A stretch of DNA of 64,000 nucleotides from Bufo bufo. Lineage: Eukaryota > Chordata > Amphibia > Anura > Bufonidae. This document shows positions 19,528-31,089 of the stretch, in pieces. The position numbers and the translations under genes were made by a program. The first letter of the stretch is position 1, and each line of letters starts with the position of its first letter. Under the pieces are notes generated by a model. That model worked only from the letters and a program-made list of their open reading frames with translations. It did no database searches and was not told where the DNA came from. The stretch spans positions 114,655,295 to 114,719,294 of the forward strand of contig NC_053397.1 of assembly GCF_905171765.1 (NCBI RefSeq), written 5' to 3'.

Positions 19528-22500
19528 GGGTATACGTTTCCCCCATACGTACATCGCAATTTGTGTTGCCAGCGGTTATTGTTTTTGGTGATAAGACGGA
19601 GACTATTTCTTTCTAGACAGTGGAGCAGGGGTAAATTTGATAGATGCCCATTTTGCCCGCACTATGGGTTTGTCTCTCTGTACGCTACAGAGACCTATTC
19701 CCATATTCGCTATTGATTCTGCTCCTCTGTCTCAGAGAAACCTCACCCACATTCGGTTCATAATTTACACCTTCGGGTAGGGGATCACCATAACGAGATG
19801 CTTTTATGTTATGTTCTGGAGGGGCTTCCCACTCCGGTAGTGCTGGGTCTTCCCTGGTTGGTAGCGCACAATCCAGTGGTGGATTGGCAGGCCAGGGAGA
19901 TATTGGAGTGGAGTGAGCAGTGCAGAGAAAATTGCTTAAATAGCAATTGCTTAGTCGCCTCCATAACTACCCTACCTACATTTATTTCGGATTTTGAGGA
20001 CGTTTTTTCTGAAAAGGGTTGTCAGAAGTTACCACCTCATCGTCCTTATGATTGCCCGGTTAACCTTATTCCCGGCGCACAATTACCCAAGACCAGGTTA
20101 TATAATCTTTCGGGTCCAGAGAGACAAGCCATGAAAGATTATATCTCCGAGAGCTTGGCTAAGGGACACATCAGACCCTCTTCTTCACCCGTGGCTGCAG
20201 GGTTTTTCTTCGTTAAAAAGAAAGATGGGGACCTGCGTCCTTGCCTAGATTTTCGCGAATTAAATCGGATAACCATCCGAGACCCATACCCTCTTCCTCT
20301 CATTCCTGACCTGTTTAACCAGATTGCGGGTGCTAGGTGGTTCTCCAAACTTGATCTTAGCGGGGCCTACAATCTGATTCGTATTAAGGAGGGGGATGAG
20401 TGGAAGACAGCTTTTAACACCCCTGAGGGGCATTATGAAAATCTAGTTATGCCTTTCGGTCTGACCAATGCTCCTGCCGTCTTTCAACATTTCGTTAATG
20501 ACATTTTTAGTCATCTAATCGGCAGGTTTGTGGTAATATACCTAGATGATATTTTAATTTATTCGTCTGATCTGAGAACACATGAGGTGCATGTCAGACA
20601 AGTACTGCAGGTCCTACGGACGAATAAATTATATGCTAAAATTGAGAAATGTGTCTTCGCCGTTCAGGAGATACAATTCCTAGATTATTTTTTATCTGCT
20701 TCAGGTTTCCGTATGGATCCTAGGAAGGTCCAGGCAATTTTAGATTGGGATCTTCCTGAGAACCTCAAAGCACTGCAACGGTTCTTGGGCTTCGCGAATT
20801 TCTATAGGAAATTCATTAAAAATTATTCACTTATTGTAAAACCCCTTACTGACATGACTAGGAAGGGGACTGATTTTTCTAAATGGTCTGACGCCGCTAA
20901 AGTTGCTTTTTCCTCTCTAAAAGAGAGGTTTACCTCGGCACCTGTACTAGTCCAACCTGATGTCTCTCAGCCTTTTATTGTTGAAGTCGATGCGTCAGAG
21001 GTGGGAGTGGGGGTGGTGCTGTCTCAGGGTCAGTCTCCTGGCAAATGGCGTCCTTGTGCTTTCTTTTCTAAAAAACTATCTGCAGCAGAAAAGAACTACG
21101 ATATTGGCAATAAGGAACTATTAGCTATTAAACTAGTGTTTGAAGAATGGCGTCACTTTTTAGAGGGGGCAGTCCACCCCGTCACTGTGATTACGGACCA
21201 CAAAAATCTTCTGTACCTCGAATCAGCTAAGCGTCTCACCCCTAGACAAGCTAGGTGGTCGCTATTTTTTACCAGGTTTAACTTTGTGATTACCTATCGT
21301 CCTGGGGCAAAGAATACCAAGGCTGATGCACTATCTCGTTGTTTCCCTGGAGGGGGTAATGTGAGTGATCCGGTGCCCATTCTTCAAAGAGGAGTGGTTG
21401 TTTCTGCAGTACACTCTGTTCTGGAGGGGAATGGGTTAGAGGCCCAGGGGGACGCCCCAGTCTCTTGCCCCTCAGAGAAATTATTTGTACCGTTGAACCT
21501 GCGTTTCAAATTATTAAAGGAACATCATAATTCGGCACTTGCTGGGCACCCGGGTAGTAAAGCAACCTTGGAGCTATTGTCTCGTCGTTTTTGGTGGCCA
21601 AGGTTGCGTCAGGATGTATTGGATTTTGTGTCTTCTTGTTCTACCTGTGTGCGCGCAAAAGTTTCACATACACGTCCTGCAGGGTCTCTATTACCACTCG
21701 TCATTCCCAATAGACCATGGACACATCTGTCAATGGATTTTATCACTGACTTACCTTTGTCTGCGGGTAAAACAGTTATTTTGGTAGTAGTGGACAGGTT
21801 TAGCAAAATGGCACACTTCATTGCGTTACCCGCACTACCTAATGCTAAGACTCTTGCTCAGGTATTCGTCAGTGAAATCGTGAAGCTTCACGGGGTCCCC
21901 TCCGATGTTGTTTCAGATCGGGGTACCCAGTTTATTTCTAAAATTTAGAAAGCTTTTTGTTCCCGTTTGGGTGTACACTTGTCCTTTTCCTCAGCTTTCC
22001 ATCCTCAGTCGAATGGACAGACTGAGCGTACCAACCAAAACCTGGAGACATATCTAAGATGTTTTGTTTCTGAAAACCAAGAGTTGCGGTCATCATATTT
22101 ACAGTTAGCTGAATTTGCCATAAATAATCGTCGTCAGGAATCCACTGGCAAGTCACCATTTCTTGGTGCATATGGTTTTCATCCCCAATTCTGTACTTTC
22201 AAAGAGGGGGGGTCTTCTGGGGTTCCCGAAGAGGAACAGTTTTCATCATCTCTTTCATCAGTATGGCAGAAGGTGCAAGCTAACTTGAAAAATATGGGAG
22301 GTAAATACAAATTCATGGCTGATAAGAGACGGTCGCCAGGTCCGGACCTAGGAGTGAATGACTATGTGTGGTTGTCTACTAGGAATATTAAATTGAAAGT
22401 TCCCTCTTGGAAACTGGGTACTAGGTTTATTGGTCCTTACAAAATTGTAGCCATCATCAACCCCGTGGCTTTTCGCCTGGAGTTACCTCAGACTTTTAAA

Positions 22501-22745
22501 ATCCATAATGTCTTTCATAAGTCGTTACTCAAAAAATATGTCCCACCTCTAGAACCGTCACCGCTGCCACCCCCTCCTGTTGTTGTGGAGGGTAATCTAG
22601 AATTTCAGATATCCAAAATTGTTAATTCTCGTCGGGTCCGCCGCTTCAATATCTGGTGCATTGGAGAGGTTACGGTCCCGAGGAAAGAATGTGGGTTCCT
22701 GCGTCTGAGGTAAACGCCGACAGGCTAGTTCCGGTTTTTCATGCC
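19528..22745 (+). pseudogene. pol: Gypsy-2 Pol (PR-RT-RNaseH-IN-chromodomain), damaged
   Basis: The protease start (about 19528-19797) is spread over more than one frame. From 19798 the frame is open: LPTPVVLGLPWL (end of protease), RT with FGLTNAPAVFQ and YLDDILIYSS, RNase H with EVDASEVG and TDHKNL, and integrase with MDFITDLP and VSDRGTQF. A single TAG at 21946-21948 interrupts the integrase, and the same frame resumes at once (AFHPQSNGQTER). Near 22645-22660 a frameshift moves the chromodomain ([14 protein letters not shown]) to another frame. PR-RT-RH-IN otherwise matches Gypsy-1 in order and length. Confidence 0.9.
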
Positions 22746-22804
22746 TCTCATCCTGAGAGACCTGGTCCTGAGTGTCCGGAGGCCCCTCGTAGAGAGGGGG
22801 GTAC

Positions 22805-23453
22805 TGTCACAAGGGTGTCAAGAACCACGCCTGACTCCGTTATACCCGGTGTCAGGAAGTCGCAGCGGTTGGCTGCGCGCTCTATGTAAGATAGGGCTGT
22901 TTCCTTATGGTAGCTTTCTGGGTTTGCTTTGCAACCCTTTTTGGCTCACTCAGGGATCCGTAGCTCCTTCTCCTCAGCTGTTCCTTGTCTAGCACTCCCA
23001 ACCTCCTTATATTCCCCTCTCACACTTCTCTGGTTGCCAGATATAGAGCTTCCTGCCTGGACATCTATTCTGACCCTCTAGAGCTGTGTTGCTGCGGTCT
23101 CTGGTTGTTGGTCCAGAACGCTACCCTCCGGATCCCTGTTGGACCTTTGTGGTCTGCTGTGGTCGCCCACCTGGGTGTATGTGTTTGTCTGTTTTGTCTT
23201 TCCTCTCCCTGGTGTTTCCCTCTTAGTGTCAGTGGTGCGGACTAGCGATCCCACCGGTCCGTTCACTATCTAGGGCTCATTTTAGGGAAAGCCAGGGTTT
23301 AGGCACGTGATCGCCGCACGGGTGAGGAACCCATCTAGGGACGTCAGGGCAGTCAGGTGCCAGCCGCAAGGTGAGTCAGGGGTCACCACCTTTCCCTCTC
23401 CCTTGGGCAGGGCTTTCCCTTTTCCCTCCCTGTGCGTGACGCCGGTCATTACA
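22805..23453 (+). repeat. Gypsy-2 3' LTR
   Basis: A 649-bp LTR preceded by the purine tract AGAGAGGGGGGTAC (about 22791-22804) and followed by the CCTCC duplication. Confidence 0.92.
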
Positions 23454-23590
23454 CCTCCTGATACTGCTGTCACCTCTAGATTTGGTCATTGTGCCACTCA
23501 GTTGCCTCCTCATACTGCTGCCAATTCCAGACTTAGTCATTGTGTCACTTGGTGGCCTCCTCATGCTGCTGCCAACTCCAGACCCAGGTT
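23454..23590. repeat. Remainder of the ~54-bp minisatellite
   Basis: Two to three units of the sub-family with GTCATTGTGCCACT and CTCATACTGCTGCC. They continue the array cut by Gypsy-2. Confidence 0.85.
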
Positions 23591-24329
23591 GACAATCATT
23601 TATTTGATCTGATCTGTCAGAAGTAAGGAAAAATGAGACGCACAACGGATCCTGTCTGTGTAGCAGCTGTAAGGCCTGTATGGTCCCATCAGAATTGGCT
23701 TATGATTTGGTAGCCAAAAGCAGGAGTGGGTAAAACACAGAAGACATGCAAATATTCCATTCACGTGTCATCTCTGTTTTAGATCCATTCCTGTTTTTTT
23801 TTTTTTGAATTAGCAATACTGATGGATTATTAAGCAAATGTTGACCGAGTGAAGGCGTATGCTCCACAGACACGATCCATTTTGTGGGTTATTGTTCTAA
23901 CGGATCAGAGGAGGGGGAAATTAATCATTGACGTCAACACAAACTTTCTGCTGACACCGTCTCCACTGTGTCCGGGGGGGGGGGGGGGGGGGGCTCTACT
24001 TGTATACGCGTTTAATAGAGCAGGTTCTGTAGACATCTATGTGTTATCAGCTGGTGACGGTGTAAAAGGAGTGCGCATTTTCTTGGTGCTAACAATGACT
24101 TGTAAGACTAAGTTTATACTTTCGTTATTTGGTCAGTTTGGGCTCCGTGACTGCCCAAATAAGTGAAGTATGCAATGATTCTAAGAGCGACACCTGTCAT
24201 CTGCATGTCATATGGACTCACAGTATTATTTCACTACCAAAGCAGACTCCCTATGCGTGTTACTGCAAGGCACAGTGTTCTACACCACAGTATAAAGGCC
24301 CTCAGCAGCCAGGAAATATATTCACATTG
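23591..24329. other. Unassigned sequence, no gene seen
   Basis: No coherent frame or repeat was recognised here, apart from a run of about 20 G near 23975-23994. Confidence 0.5.
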
Positions 24330-24403
24330 AACAAAATTTTTCCCAAAAAATTTGGCGAACCAGCGAATCGAATTTTTGAAAAATTTGCTCATCTCTATCC
24401 ATA
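24330..24403. mobile_element. hAT-like MITE end (fragment)
   Basis: The stretch rich in AATTTTTGAAAAATTTGC ends with GCTCATCTCTA, the inverse of TAGAGATGAGC. It resembles the terminal sequence of the hAT-like insertion at 47922. The other end is not visible. Confidence 0.4.
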
Positions 24404-24413
24404 GTACCCAAAT

Positions 24414-25450
24414 TTAATCAGTCAAACAGCTTTTTCTAAAGTGCTTTGGTACAGTAATTAAGACCGGAGAAGACAAAGGTAAATGAATTAACTTGTTTTT
24501 CCTAAAAATGTGACCAGCAGCATACTTTAAAAAATAAGTCCATGATATATCTAATAAAATACTACTAAACATAAGCTGAAATAATTTGCTAAGAGAAAAT
24601 GCTATAAATTCGAGACATTCTTCCCTCCATTTATTCAATATTTGTAAATTTTCTCTCTTTTGAATTTCTCTGACTTTGAGCTCCAAATAAAACAGAAGAA
24701 CATCCTTTGCAAACTTCTTATAGTCATATGATTTGGTGGAAAGACCACATTCAGGTATGCAATACTGGGATAAGATCAGCTTTCATAATCAGTATTTTGC
24801 CTTGCAGTGTCAGTTTTCTTAATATCCAGAAGTACTTTTTTTTCTTGATTTTTCTTTTAGCATTTTCCCAACTTAGCTGTCTGTAATTTCTTTGCTCAAA
24901 CCAAACTCCAAGAATCATTTTATCTGACTGTAGCTGGAGCAAGGGCGTCTCTATGTTACTCCATGTGCCGCCGATGGTGAAACATTCACTTTTGCTTATG
25001 TTTAGTTTAAAAGCAGACGCTAAACAGAAGAATTCCATTGTACATATTGCCCTTTTTAGAGATACTGCAGAGTCACAGAAGATGGTTATATATTCCATAT
25101 AGCTTTTGACTTTTATTTCAAGTTCACTGCCTCTGGGAATTGGTACACCTCTTATCTTCTCTTTCCTGATCATACTAAGATAGGTGACAGGGGACAACCC
25201 TGTTTGACACCGGAGCGTAGGATCATATTTTCAGTTAAAAATCATATTTTCTGTTAAAAATCCATTGACTAAAACTCTTTGTACAAAAAAGGTGCAATTT
25301 GTTGGATAAAAACTTCTGGAAAGTTAATTTTTCTTAAAACTGACTATAAAAAGGTGTGCGAGAGCCTGTTGAAAACTTTCTAAAAGTCCAAACTTAAAAT
25401 GGCCAGATTTTGTTGTCTCTATCTGGTACTGTATTTACGCCCAAACTATA
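24414..25450 (-). pseudogene. LINE reverse transcriptase fragment (L1/Tx1-like)
   Basis: On the minus strand GVKQGCPLSPVTYL (about 25225-25185) is RT motif 4. KSYMEYITIF stands where the catalytic xADD box is expected, with the aspartates lost. SAFKLNISKSECFTIG and GVWFEQRNY follow in the order typical of L1-like RTs. Stops and frameshifts occur between 25450 and 25230. The fragment lacks endonuclease and ORF1, so it is an old truncated copy. Confidence 0.75.
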
Positions 25451-25544
25451 TTTAGGTTAACCAACATCCCTCTTTCTGGAGCAGCGCAGACTTGATCTGG
25501 GTGAATCACTTTTTAAGCACCACTTTCAGTCTATCTCTTATATA

Positions 25545-27164
25545 CAGTTGCAAGAAAAAGTATTTGAACCCTTTGGAATGATATGGATTTCTGCACAAAT
25601 TGGTCATAAAATGTGATCTGATCTTCATCTAAGTCACAACAATAGACAATTACAGTCTGCTTAAACTAATAACACACAAAGAATTAAAGGCTACCATGTT
25701 TTTATTGAACACACCATGTAAACATTCACAGTGCAGGTGGAAAAAGTATGTGAACCGCTAGAGTAATGACATCTCCAAGAGCTAATTGGATTGAGGTGTC
25801 AGGCAACTGGAGTCCAATCAATGAGATGAGATTGGAGGTGTTGGTTACAGCTGCCCTATAAAAAAAAACACACAACAGTTCTGGGTTTGCTTTTCACAAG
25901 AAGCATTGCCTGATGTGAATGATGCCTCACACAAAAGAGCTCTCAGAAGACCTACGATTAAGAATTGTTGACTTGCATAAAGCTGGAAAGGGTTATAAAA
26001 GTATCTCCAAAAGCCTTGCTGTTAATCAGTCCACGGTAAGACAAATTGTCTATAAATGGAGAAAGTTCAGCACTGCTGCTACTCTCCCTAGGAGTGGCCG
26101 TCCTGTAAAGATGACTGCAAGAGCACAGAGCAGACTGCTCAATGAGGTGAAGAAGAATCCTAGAGTGTCAGCTAAAGACTTACAAAAGTCTCTGGCATAT
26201 GCTAACATCCATGATAGCGAATCTACGATACATAAAACACTAAACAAGAATGGATTTCATGAGAGGATACCACAGAGGAAGCCAATGCTGTCCAAAAAAA
26301 AACATTGCTGCACGTTTACAGTTTGCACAAGAGCACCTGGATGTTTCACAGCAGTACTGGCAAAATATTCTGTGGACAGATGAAACCAAAGTTGAGTTGT
26401 TTAGAAGAAACACACAACACTATGTGTGGAGAAAAAGAGGCACAGCACACCAACATCAAAACCTCATCCCAACTGTGCAGTATGGTGGTGGGGGCATCAT
26501 GGTTTGGGGCTGCTTTGCTGTGTCAGGGCCTGGACGGTTTGCTATCATCGAAAGAAAAATTAATTCCCAAGTTTCTCAAGACATTTTGCAGGAGAACTTA
26601 AGGCCATCTGTCCACCAGCTGAAGCTCAACAGAAGATGGGTGTTGCAACAGGACAACGACCCAAAGCATAGAAGTAAATCAACAACAGAATGGCTTAAAC
26701 AGAAGAAAATACGCCTTCTGGAGTGGCCCAGTCAGAGTCCTGACCTCAACGCGATTGAGATGCTGTGGCATAACCTCAAGAAAGCGATTCACACCAGACA
26801 TCCCAAGAATATTGCTGAACTGAAACCGTTCTGTAAAGAAGAATGGTGAAGAATTACTCCTGACTGTTGTGCACGTCTGATCTGCAACTACAGGAAACAT
26901 TTGGTTGAAGTTATTGCTGCCAAAGGAGGTTCAACCAGTTATTAAATCCAAGGGTTCACATACTTTTTCCACCTGCACTGTGAATATTTACATGGTGTGT
27001 TCAATAAAAACATGGTAACATTTAATTCTTTGTGTGTTATTAGTTTAAGCAGACTGTGATTGTCTATTGTTGTGACTTAGATGAAGATCAGATCACATTT
27101 TATGACCAATTTGTGCAGAAATCCATATCATTCCAAAGGGTTCACATACTTTTTCTTGCAACTG
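25545..27164 (+). mobile_element. Tc1-like transposon A with 213-bp inverted repeats
   Basis: TA duplications flank CAGTTGCAAG...CTTGCAACTG. The inverted repeats (25545-25757, 26952-27164) are nearly perfect. Each holds two copies of a GAAAAAGTAT-type motif, the IR/DR layout of active Tc1 families. Confidence 0.92.
25919..26945 (+). pseudogene. Tc1-like transposase, one frameshift and one nonsense codon
   Basis: The protein would cut and paste the transposon. The N-terminal paired-type helix-turn-helix ([20 protein letters not shown]), GRPVK linker and LWTDETK (first Asp), QQDNDPKH (second Asp) and DLNAIEMLW (Glu) are all present. An extra base in the A-run near 26297-26306 shifts the frame. 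A TGA at 26847-26849 interrupts the C-terminus, after which the same frame runs to AAKGGSTSY and the natural stop at 26943. The catalytic triad itself is intact. Confidence 0.9.
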
Positions 27165-27166
27165 TA

Positions 27167-27540
27167 TATAAAAATGAGTTTTTGTCTGCCTGTCTAGACA
27201 TTTGTCTGTCTGGGAGTTCTTTATGCACAACCAAACGACTGGACCGATCTTCACCAATTTTGGTACACAGGTACATCAGGTGTCCGGGAATGTTTTAGAC
27301 CGGGACCACCTCTCGAGGACGTACCGTTCCTGAGATATTCCCTGCATTAGCCAATAGAAGCCAGCAAGACTTTCACTTAAATCCTAACTGCCATTTACAT
27401 GGTCACATGTCCCTTATTAGCCAATAGAAGCTCGCAGGTCCTACTCCAAATTGCCATAACAACTGATCACAGGTTTTAGCAGTTCACAGGTCCTCAAATA
27501 TTCAGTCATATGACGTATGATGGCACAACTACACTACTAA
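27167..27540 (+). other. Helitron 5' region, no gene
   Basis: The sequence ATGAGTTTTTGTCTG through CTACTAAATGCATGG recurs in copy 2 (31425-31445 and 32341-32514). It marks the shared 5' flank of the minisatellite. Confidence 0.6.
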
Positions 27541-28911
27541 ATGCATGGGGGGGGGGCAGGGGCCACTATTAAACAGACGGGCATTGTGGAGTTCACTGTT
27601 AAAGGGGCAGGCACTGTGGAGGTCACTGTTAAAGGGGCAGGTACTGCAGAAGTCACTGTTAAAGTGGCGGGCACTGTGAAAGTCACTATTAAAGGGGCGG
27701 GCACTATGAAAGTCATTGGTAAACGGGTGGTCAATGCTAAAGGGTCAGGCACTGTGAGGTCACTGTTAAAGGGCTAGGTAATGTCTAAGTCACTGTAAAA
27801 GGGGCGGGCACTGTGAAGATCACTGTTAATGGGCGGCCACTATTAAACAGATGGGCAATGTAAAGGTCACTGTTAAAGGGGCAGGCACTGTGGAGTTCAC
27901 TGTTAAAGGGGCGGACAATGTGGAGGTCACTGGTAAAGGGGCAGTCACTTTTAAAGGGGTGGGCATTGTGGAGGTCACTGTTAAAGGAGCGGACAATGTG
28001 GAGGTCTCTGTTAAAGAGGCGGGCACTATGGAGGTCACTGTTAAAGGGGCGGTTACTGTTAAAGGGGTGGGCAATGTGGAAGTCACTGTTAAAGGGTTGG
28101 CACTGTGGAGGTCTTTGTTAAAGGGGCGGGCACTGTGGAAGTCACTGTTAAAGGGGCGAGCACTGTGAAAGTCACTGTTAAAGGGGCGAGCACTGTGAAG
28201 GTCACTGTTAAATTGGCGGGCATTGTGGAAGTCATTGTTAAAGGGGAGGTCAATGCTAAAGGGACGAGCACTGTGGAGGTCACTGTAAAAGGGGCAGGCA
28301 CTGTGAAGATCACTGTTAAAGGACGCCCACTTTTAAAAAGATGTGCAATGTGAAGGTCACTGTTAAAGGGCCGGGCATTGTGGAGTTCACTGTTAATGGA
28401 GCGGACAATGTGGAGGTCACTGTAAAAGGGCCGGGCACTGTGGCAGTCACTGTTAAAGGGGCGGGCACTGTGAAGGTCACTGTTAAATGGGCGGCACTGT
28501 GGAGGTCACTGATAAAGGGGCGAGCACTGTGGAAGTCACTGTTATAGAGGCAGACACTGAGGATGTAACTGTAAAAGGGGCAAGTACTATGGAGGTCACT
28601 GTTAAAAAGGCGGGCACTGTTAAAGGGGCAGGCAATGTTAAAGCAGCAGGCGGTGCGAAGGTCACTGTTAAAGAAGCGGGCACTGTGGAAGTCACTGTTA
28701 AAGGGGAGGGTACTGTGGAGGTCACTGTTAAAGGGGCGGTCACTATGAAGGTCACTGTTAAAGGGTTGGTCAATGTTAAAGGGGTGGGCACTGTGGAGGT
28801 CACTGTTAAAGGGGCGGGCACTGTCTAAGTCACTGTTAAAGGGGCGGGCACTGTGAAAGTCAATGTTAAAGGGGTGGGCACTGTGAAAGTCAATGTTAAA
28901 GAGGTGGGCAC
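27541..28911. repeat. 30-bp minisatellite, block 1
   Basis: Tandem units built on GTCACTGTTAAAGGGGC followed by GGGCACTGTGGAG. The unit is a multiple of three and reads VTVKGAGTVE over and over, which leaves several frames open on both strands without any gene. Variant units are shorter or carry GGTCAATGTTAAAG. Confidence 0.92.
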
Positions 28912-29266
28912 CAGTGGCGTACCTCCAATAGAGGCAGACCACGCAGCTGCTATGGGGCCCCTGGGGGAAGGGGGCCCGCAGTGGAGGATAGGCCCCGCCC
29001 ACTAATTACACTTGTATGGCTACCTGAGAAAGTAAGAGGTGGCGAAGGACCTTTGGTGATGTCATCAACCATGTGACCAGTGCAGGAAGCCAATGAATAG
29101 CAGAGCAGCAGAAGTCTAAAGGACCTTTGGTGATGTCATCATCATGTGACCAGTGCAGAGGACTGGTGAAAGACCTGTGGCATATCGCTGTGAGGGGGCG
29201 GAGCTTCTGTGTGGTGCCTGAAGGAGAGGTTAGTGGTGTTCTGGGATAACATAACATCCTAGAAAA

Positions 29267-29867
29267 GCTGGGAGTTGTAGTTTTGTCGTATTATATGTTT
29301 CTCAATGTAATTTAAATGTATGCCCTAGTACAGTCTGGTAATGCTGGGAGTTGTAGTTCTCTCCTCTTATACCCCCTCTTTGGAATGTATACTGATGACC
29401 CATAATAAGTCTGGCCATACTGGGGGTTATAGTTATTTCTTTTTAAAGCTCTTACCTGGTACAACTAGATGTCCTATAATCTGGACATGCTGAGAGTTGT
29501 AGTTCTCTTTTCTTAGGCTGGATTCTCATCACCGTTTAGTTTTCCGTTTTGCATGCAGGACTTTTTTCTGTCTAAAATAACGGATCTCCGACAGAAATGG
29601 CATAAACGGATGCGGAATGTGCAGAACTGACGCTTGAAATACAGGATCATATTTTTTCCTTTATTTTTCTGTTTATCTGACGGATTAGAAGAACTGAAAA
29701 CTAAACGGTGATATGAACCCGGCCTTATACTCTGTGTAATATCTACTTGTATCTGATCATAACAGCCTGGACATGCTGGGAGTTGTAGTTCTCTCCACTT
29801 TCACCTCTCCTTGTGTTGCTCCCTAATTTCCAATAATAATCTGGTGATGATGAGACTTGTAGTTCCC
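29267..29867 (-). promoter_or_regulatory. Six spaced ZNF143/STAF-like motifs
   Basis: On the minus strand versions of GAACTACAACTCCCAGCATG occur at about 29267-29283, 29341-29361, 29415-29435 (weak), 29485-29507, 29771-29793 and 29845-29867 (weak). The motif resembles the vertebrate ZNF143 consensus ACTACAATTCCCAGNATGC. Spacing is irregular. Confidence 0.5.
29516..29724. mobile_element. Harbinger-like MITE (209 bp)
   Basis: Inverted ends share the block CACCGTTTAGTTTTC and its complement, near GGCTGG and CCGGCC termini. It is flanked by TTA (29513-29515, 29725-29727), the duplication typical of PIF/Harbinger. Confidence 0.6.
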
Positions 29868-30304
29868 TTGTCACTATTATAATGTTCTGCAGCAGCTGAG
29901 GTGTGTATTACTTGTTCACTTCTGTGCTGGTGACGGTCGCTGTTCTGCCGTCATAGGAGCACAACAACGAAAATCACTGCAGTTCCGGATCTGGCACTTC
30001 ATGGACGACAACACCTGACGGATCCCGCTGACTATGATGAGATCTGTCAGGTTTAAAATTGTGTCCAGCATTTATGACCTGATCCACGAATGAGGCCCCA
30101 ACACAGATGTGAACGAAGCTTTATATGTTCTGCAGCAGCTGAGGTATGCATTAGGAGGTTCTGACAGTTCATAAGGCAAGGGGGGCTATGGTGGCACTGG
30201 TATACTATTATGCCAGCACCACCATAGCACCCCCTGTGTGCTGCTTATAGTGGACAGTGCCCTCAGACAATGAATGGGGACAATTAAAAGCTTTTTTTTT
30301 CCCG

Positions 30305-30341
30305 GTATTGAGACCCTATGACGGATCTCAATACCGGAAAA
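30305..30341. repeat. Perfect 12-bp hairpin
   Basis: CCGGTATTGAGA and TCTCAATACCGG flank a 12-base loop, probably the end of a further small MITE in the hAT element. Confidence 0.6.
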
Positions 30342-30509
30342 TAGAAACGCAAGTGTGAAAGTAGCTCCTAATGTCTACACGGCTGCAACTGCTGGGGGTA
30401 TGGCAGGGGAGAAGCCAGGGCAGGTGGTGGGATGGGCCAGTGGACCGAGTTAGTGGGGCCCCATTAAGATTCTTGCTATGGGGCCCAATGATTTCTATGT
30501 ACGCCCCTG

Positions 30510-30960
30510 GTGGGCACTGTTAAAGGGGTGGGCACTGTGCAGGTCACTGTAAAATATGCTGTCACTGTTTAAAAGGCGGGCACTATGGAGGTCAATGTTA
30601 AAGGGGCGGCCACTATGTAGGTCACTGTTAAAGGGGCAGGCACTGTGGAGTTTACTGTTAAAGGGGAGAGTACTGTAGAAGTCACTGTTAAAGGGGCGGG
30701 TATTGTGGAGGTCACTGTCAAAGGGGCAGGCACTGTGCAGGTCAGTGTTAAAGATGGTCACTGTTAAAAAGGCGGGCACTGTGGAGGTCACTGTTAAAGG
30801 GGCGGGCACTATGGAGGTCAATGTTAAAGGGTTGGCCATTGCTGAGGTCAATGTTAAAGGGTCAGCCACTATGGAGGTCACTGTTAAAGGGGTGGGCACT
30901 GTGGAGTTCACTGTTAAGGAGGAGGGTACTGTAGAGGTCACTGTTATGGGGGAAACTGTT
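30510..30960. repeat. 30-bp minisatellite, block 2
   Basis: The same unit as block 1, resuming after the hAT duplication and ending ~50 bases before the Helitron 3' hairpin. Confidence 0.9.
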
Positions 30961-31009
30961 GATATCTTTTTACGACACACGGAAACATAAAATGAAATTG
31001 ATTAAATAT

Positions 31010-31038
31010 ACCCGTGCGAAGCCGGGTCCTTCTCCTAG
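31010..31038 (+). other. Helitron 3' terminus (hairpin plus CTAG)
   Basis: ACCCG/CGGGT with an inner GC/GC pair and GAA loop, then CCTTCTC and CTAG. The base after CTAG is T, as expected for insertion between A and T. Confidence 0.75.

Positions 31039-31086
<48 letters not shown>
31039..31086. repeat. (TA)n microsatellite
   Basis: About 22 TA dinucleotides directly after the Helitron end. Confidence 0.9.

Positions 31087-31089
<3 letters not shown>

Larger units (their letters stand above)
11382..23453 (+). mobile_element. Gypsy-2: Ty3/Gypsy chromovirus with nested provirus
   Basis: Two 649-bp LTRs (TGTCAC...TCATTACA) flank gag and pol. The 5-bp target duplication CCTCC is exact (11377-11381 and 23454-23458). 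The two LTRs differ at roughly twenty positions, so it is older than the provirus inside it. Removing the 6.5-kb nested provirus leaves a ~5.5-kb element. Pol has one in-frame TAG and a late frameshift, so this copy is defective. Confidence 0.93.
28912..30509. mobile_element. hAT-like non-autonomous element A
   Basis: The ends are CAGTGGCGTAC and GTACGCCCCTG. The 8-bp duplication GTGGGCAC is exact (28904-28911, 30510-30517). There is no transposase. It contains six spaced copies of a GCTGGGAGTTGTAGTTC-type motif, a nested Harbinger-like MITE and a perfect hairpin near 30305-30340. Confidence 0.85.
25534..31038 (+). mobile_element. Non-autonomous Helitron, copy 1, filled with 30-bp minisatellite
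   Basis: The 3' end at 31038 is CTAG followed by T. Seven bases before it is a hairpin (ACCCG-T-GC GAA GC-CGGGT, 31010-31027), the standard Helitron terminus. The 5' end is taken as TC at 25534 after an A, with the start TCTCTTATATATAAAAATGAG now split by a Tc1 inserted ten bases in. The 5' region after the Tc1 (27167-27540) recurs in copy 2. There is no Rep/helicase frame. Between the ends lie minisatellite blocks and a hAT insertion. The 5' boundary is less certain than the 3' end. Confidence 0.65.

Noticed and set aside
24129..24404. A 91-codon frame between the minisatellite and the LINE fragment
   Set aside because: No recognisable features, composition like the surrounding non-coding DNA, and its end lies in MITE sequence.
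28316..29002. A 228-codon minus-strand frame with SDLHSARPFN repeats
   Set aside because: Third-phase translation of the same minisatellite, with hAT sequence at its start.
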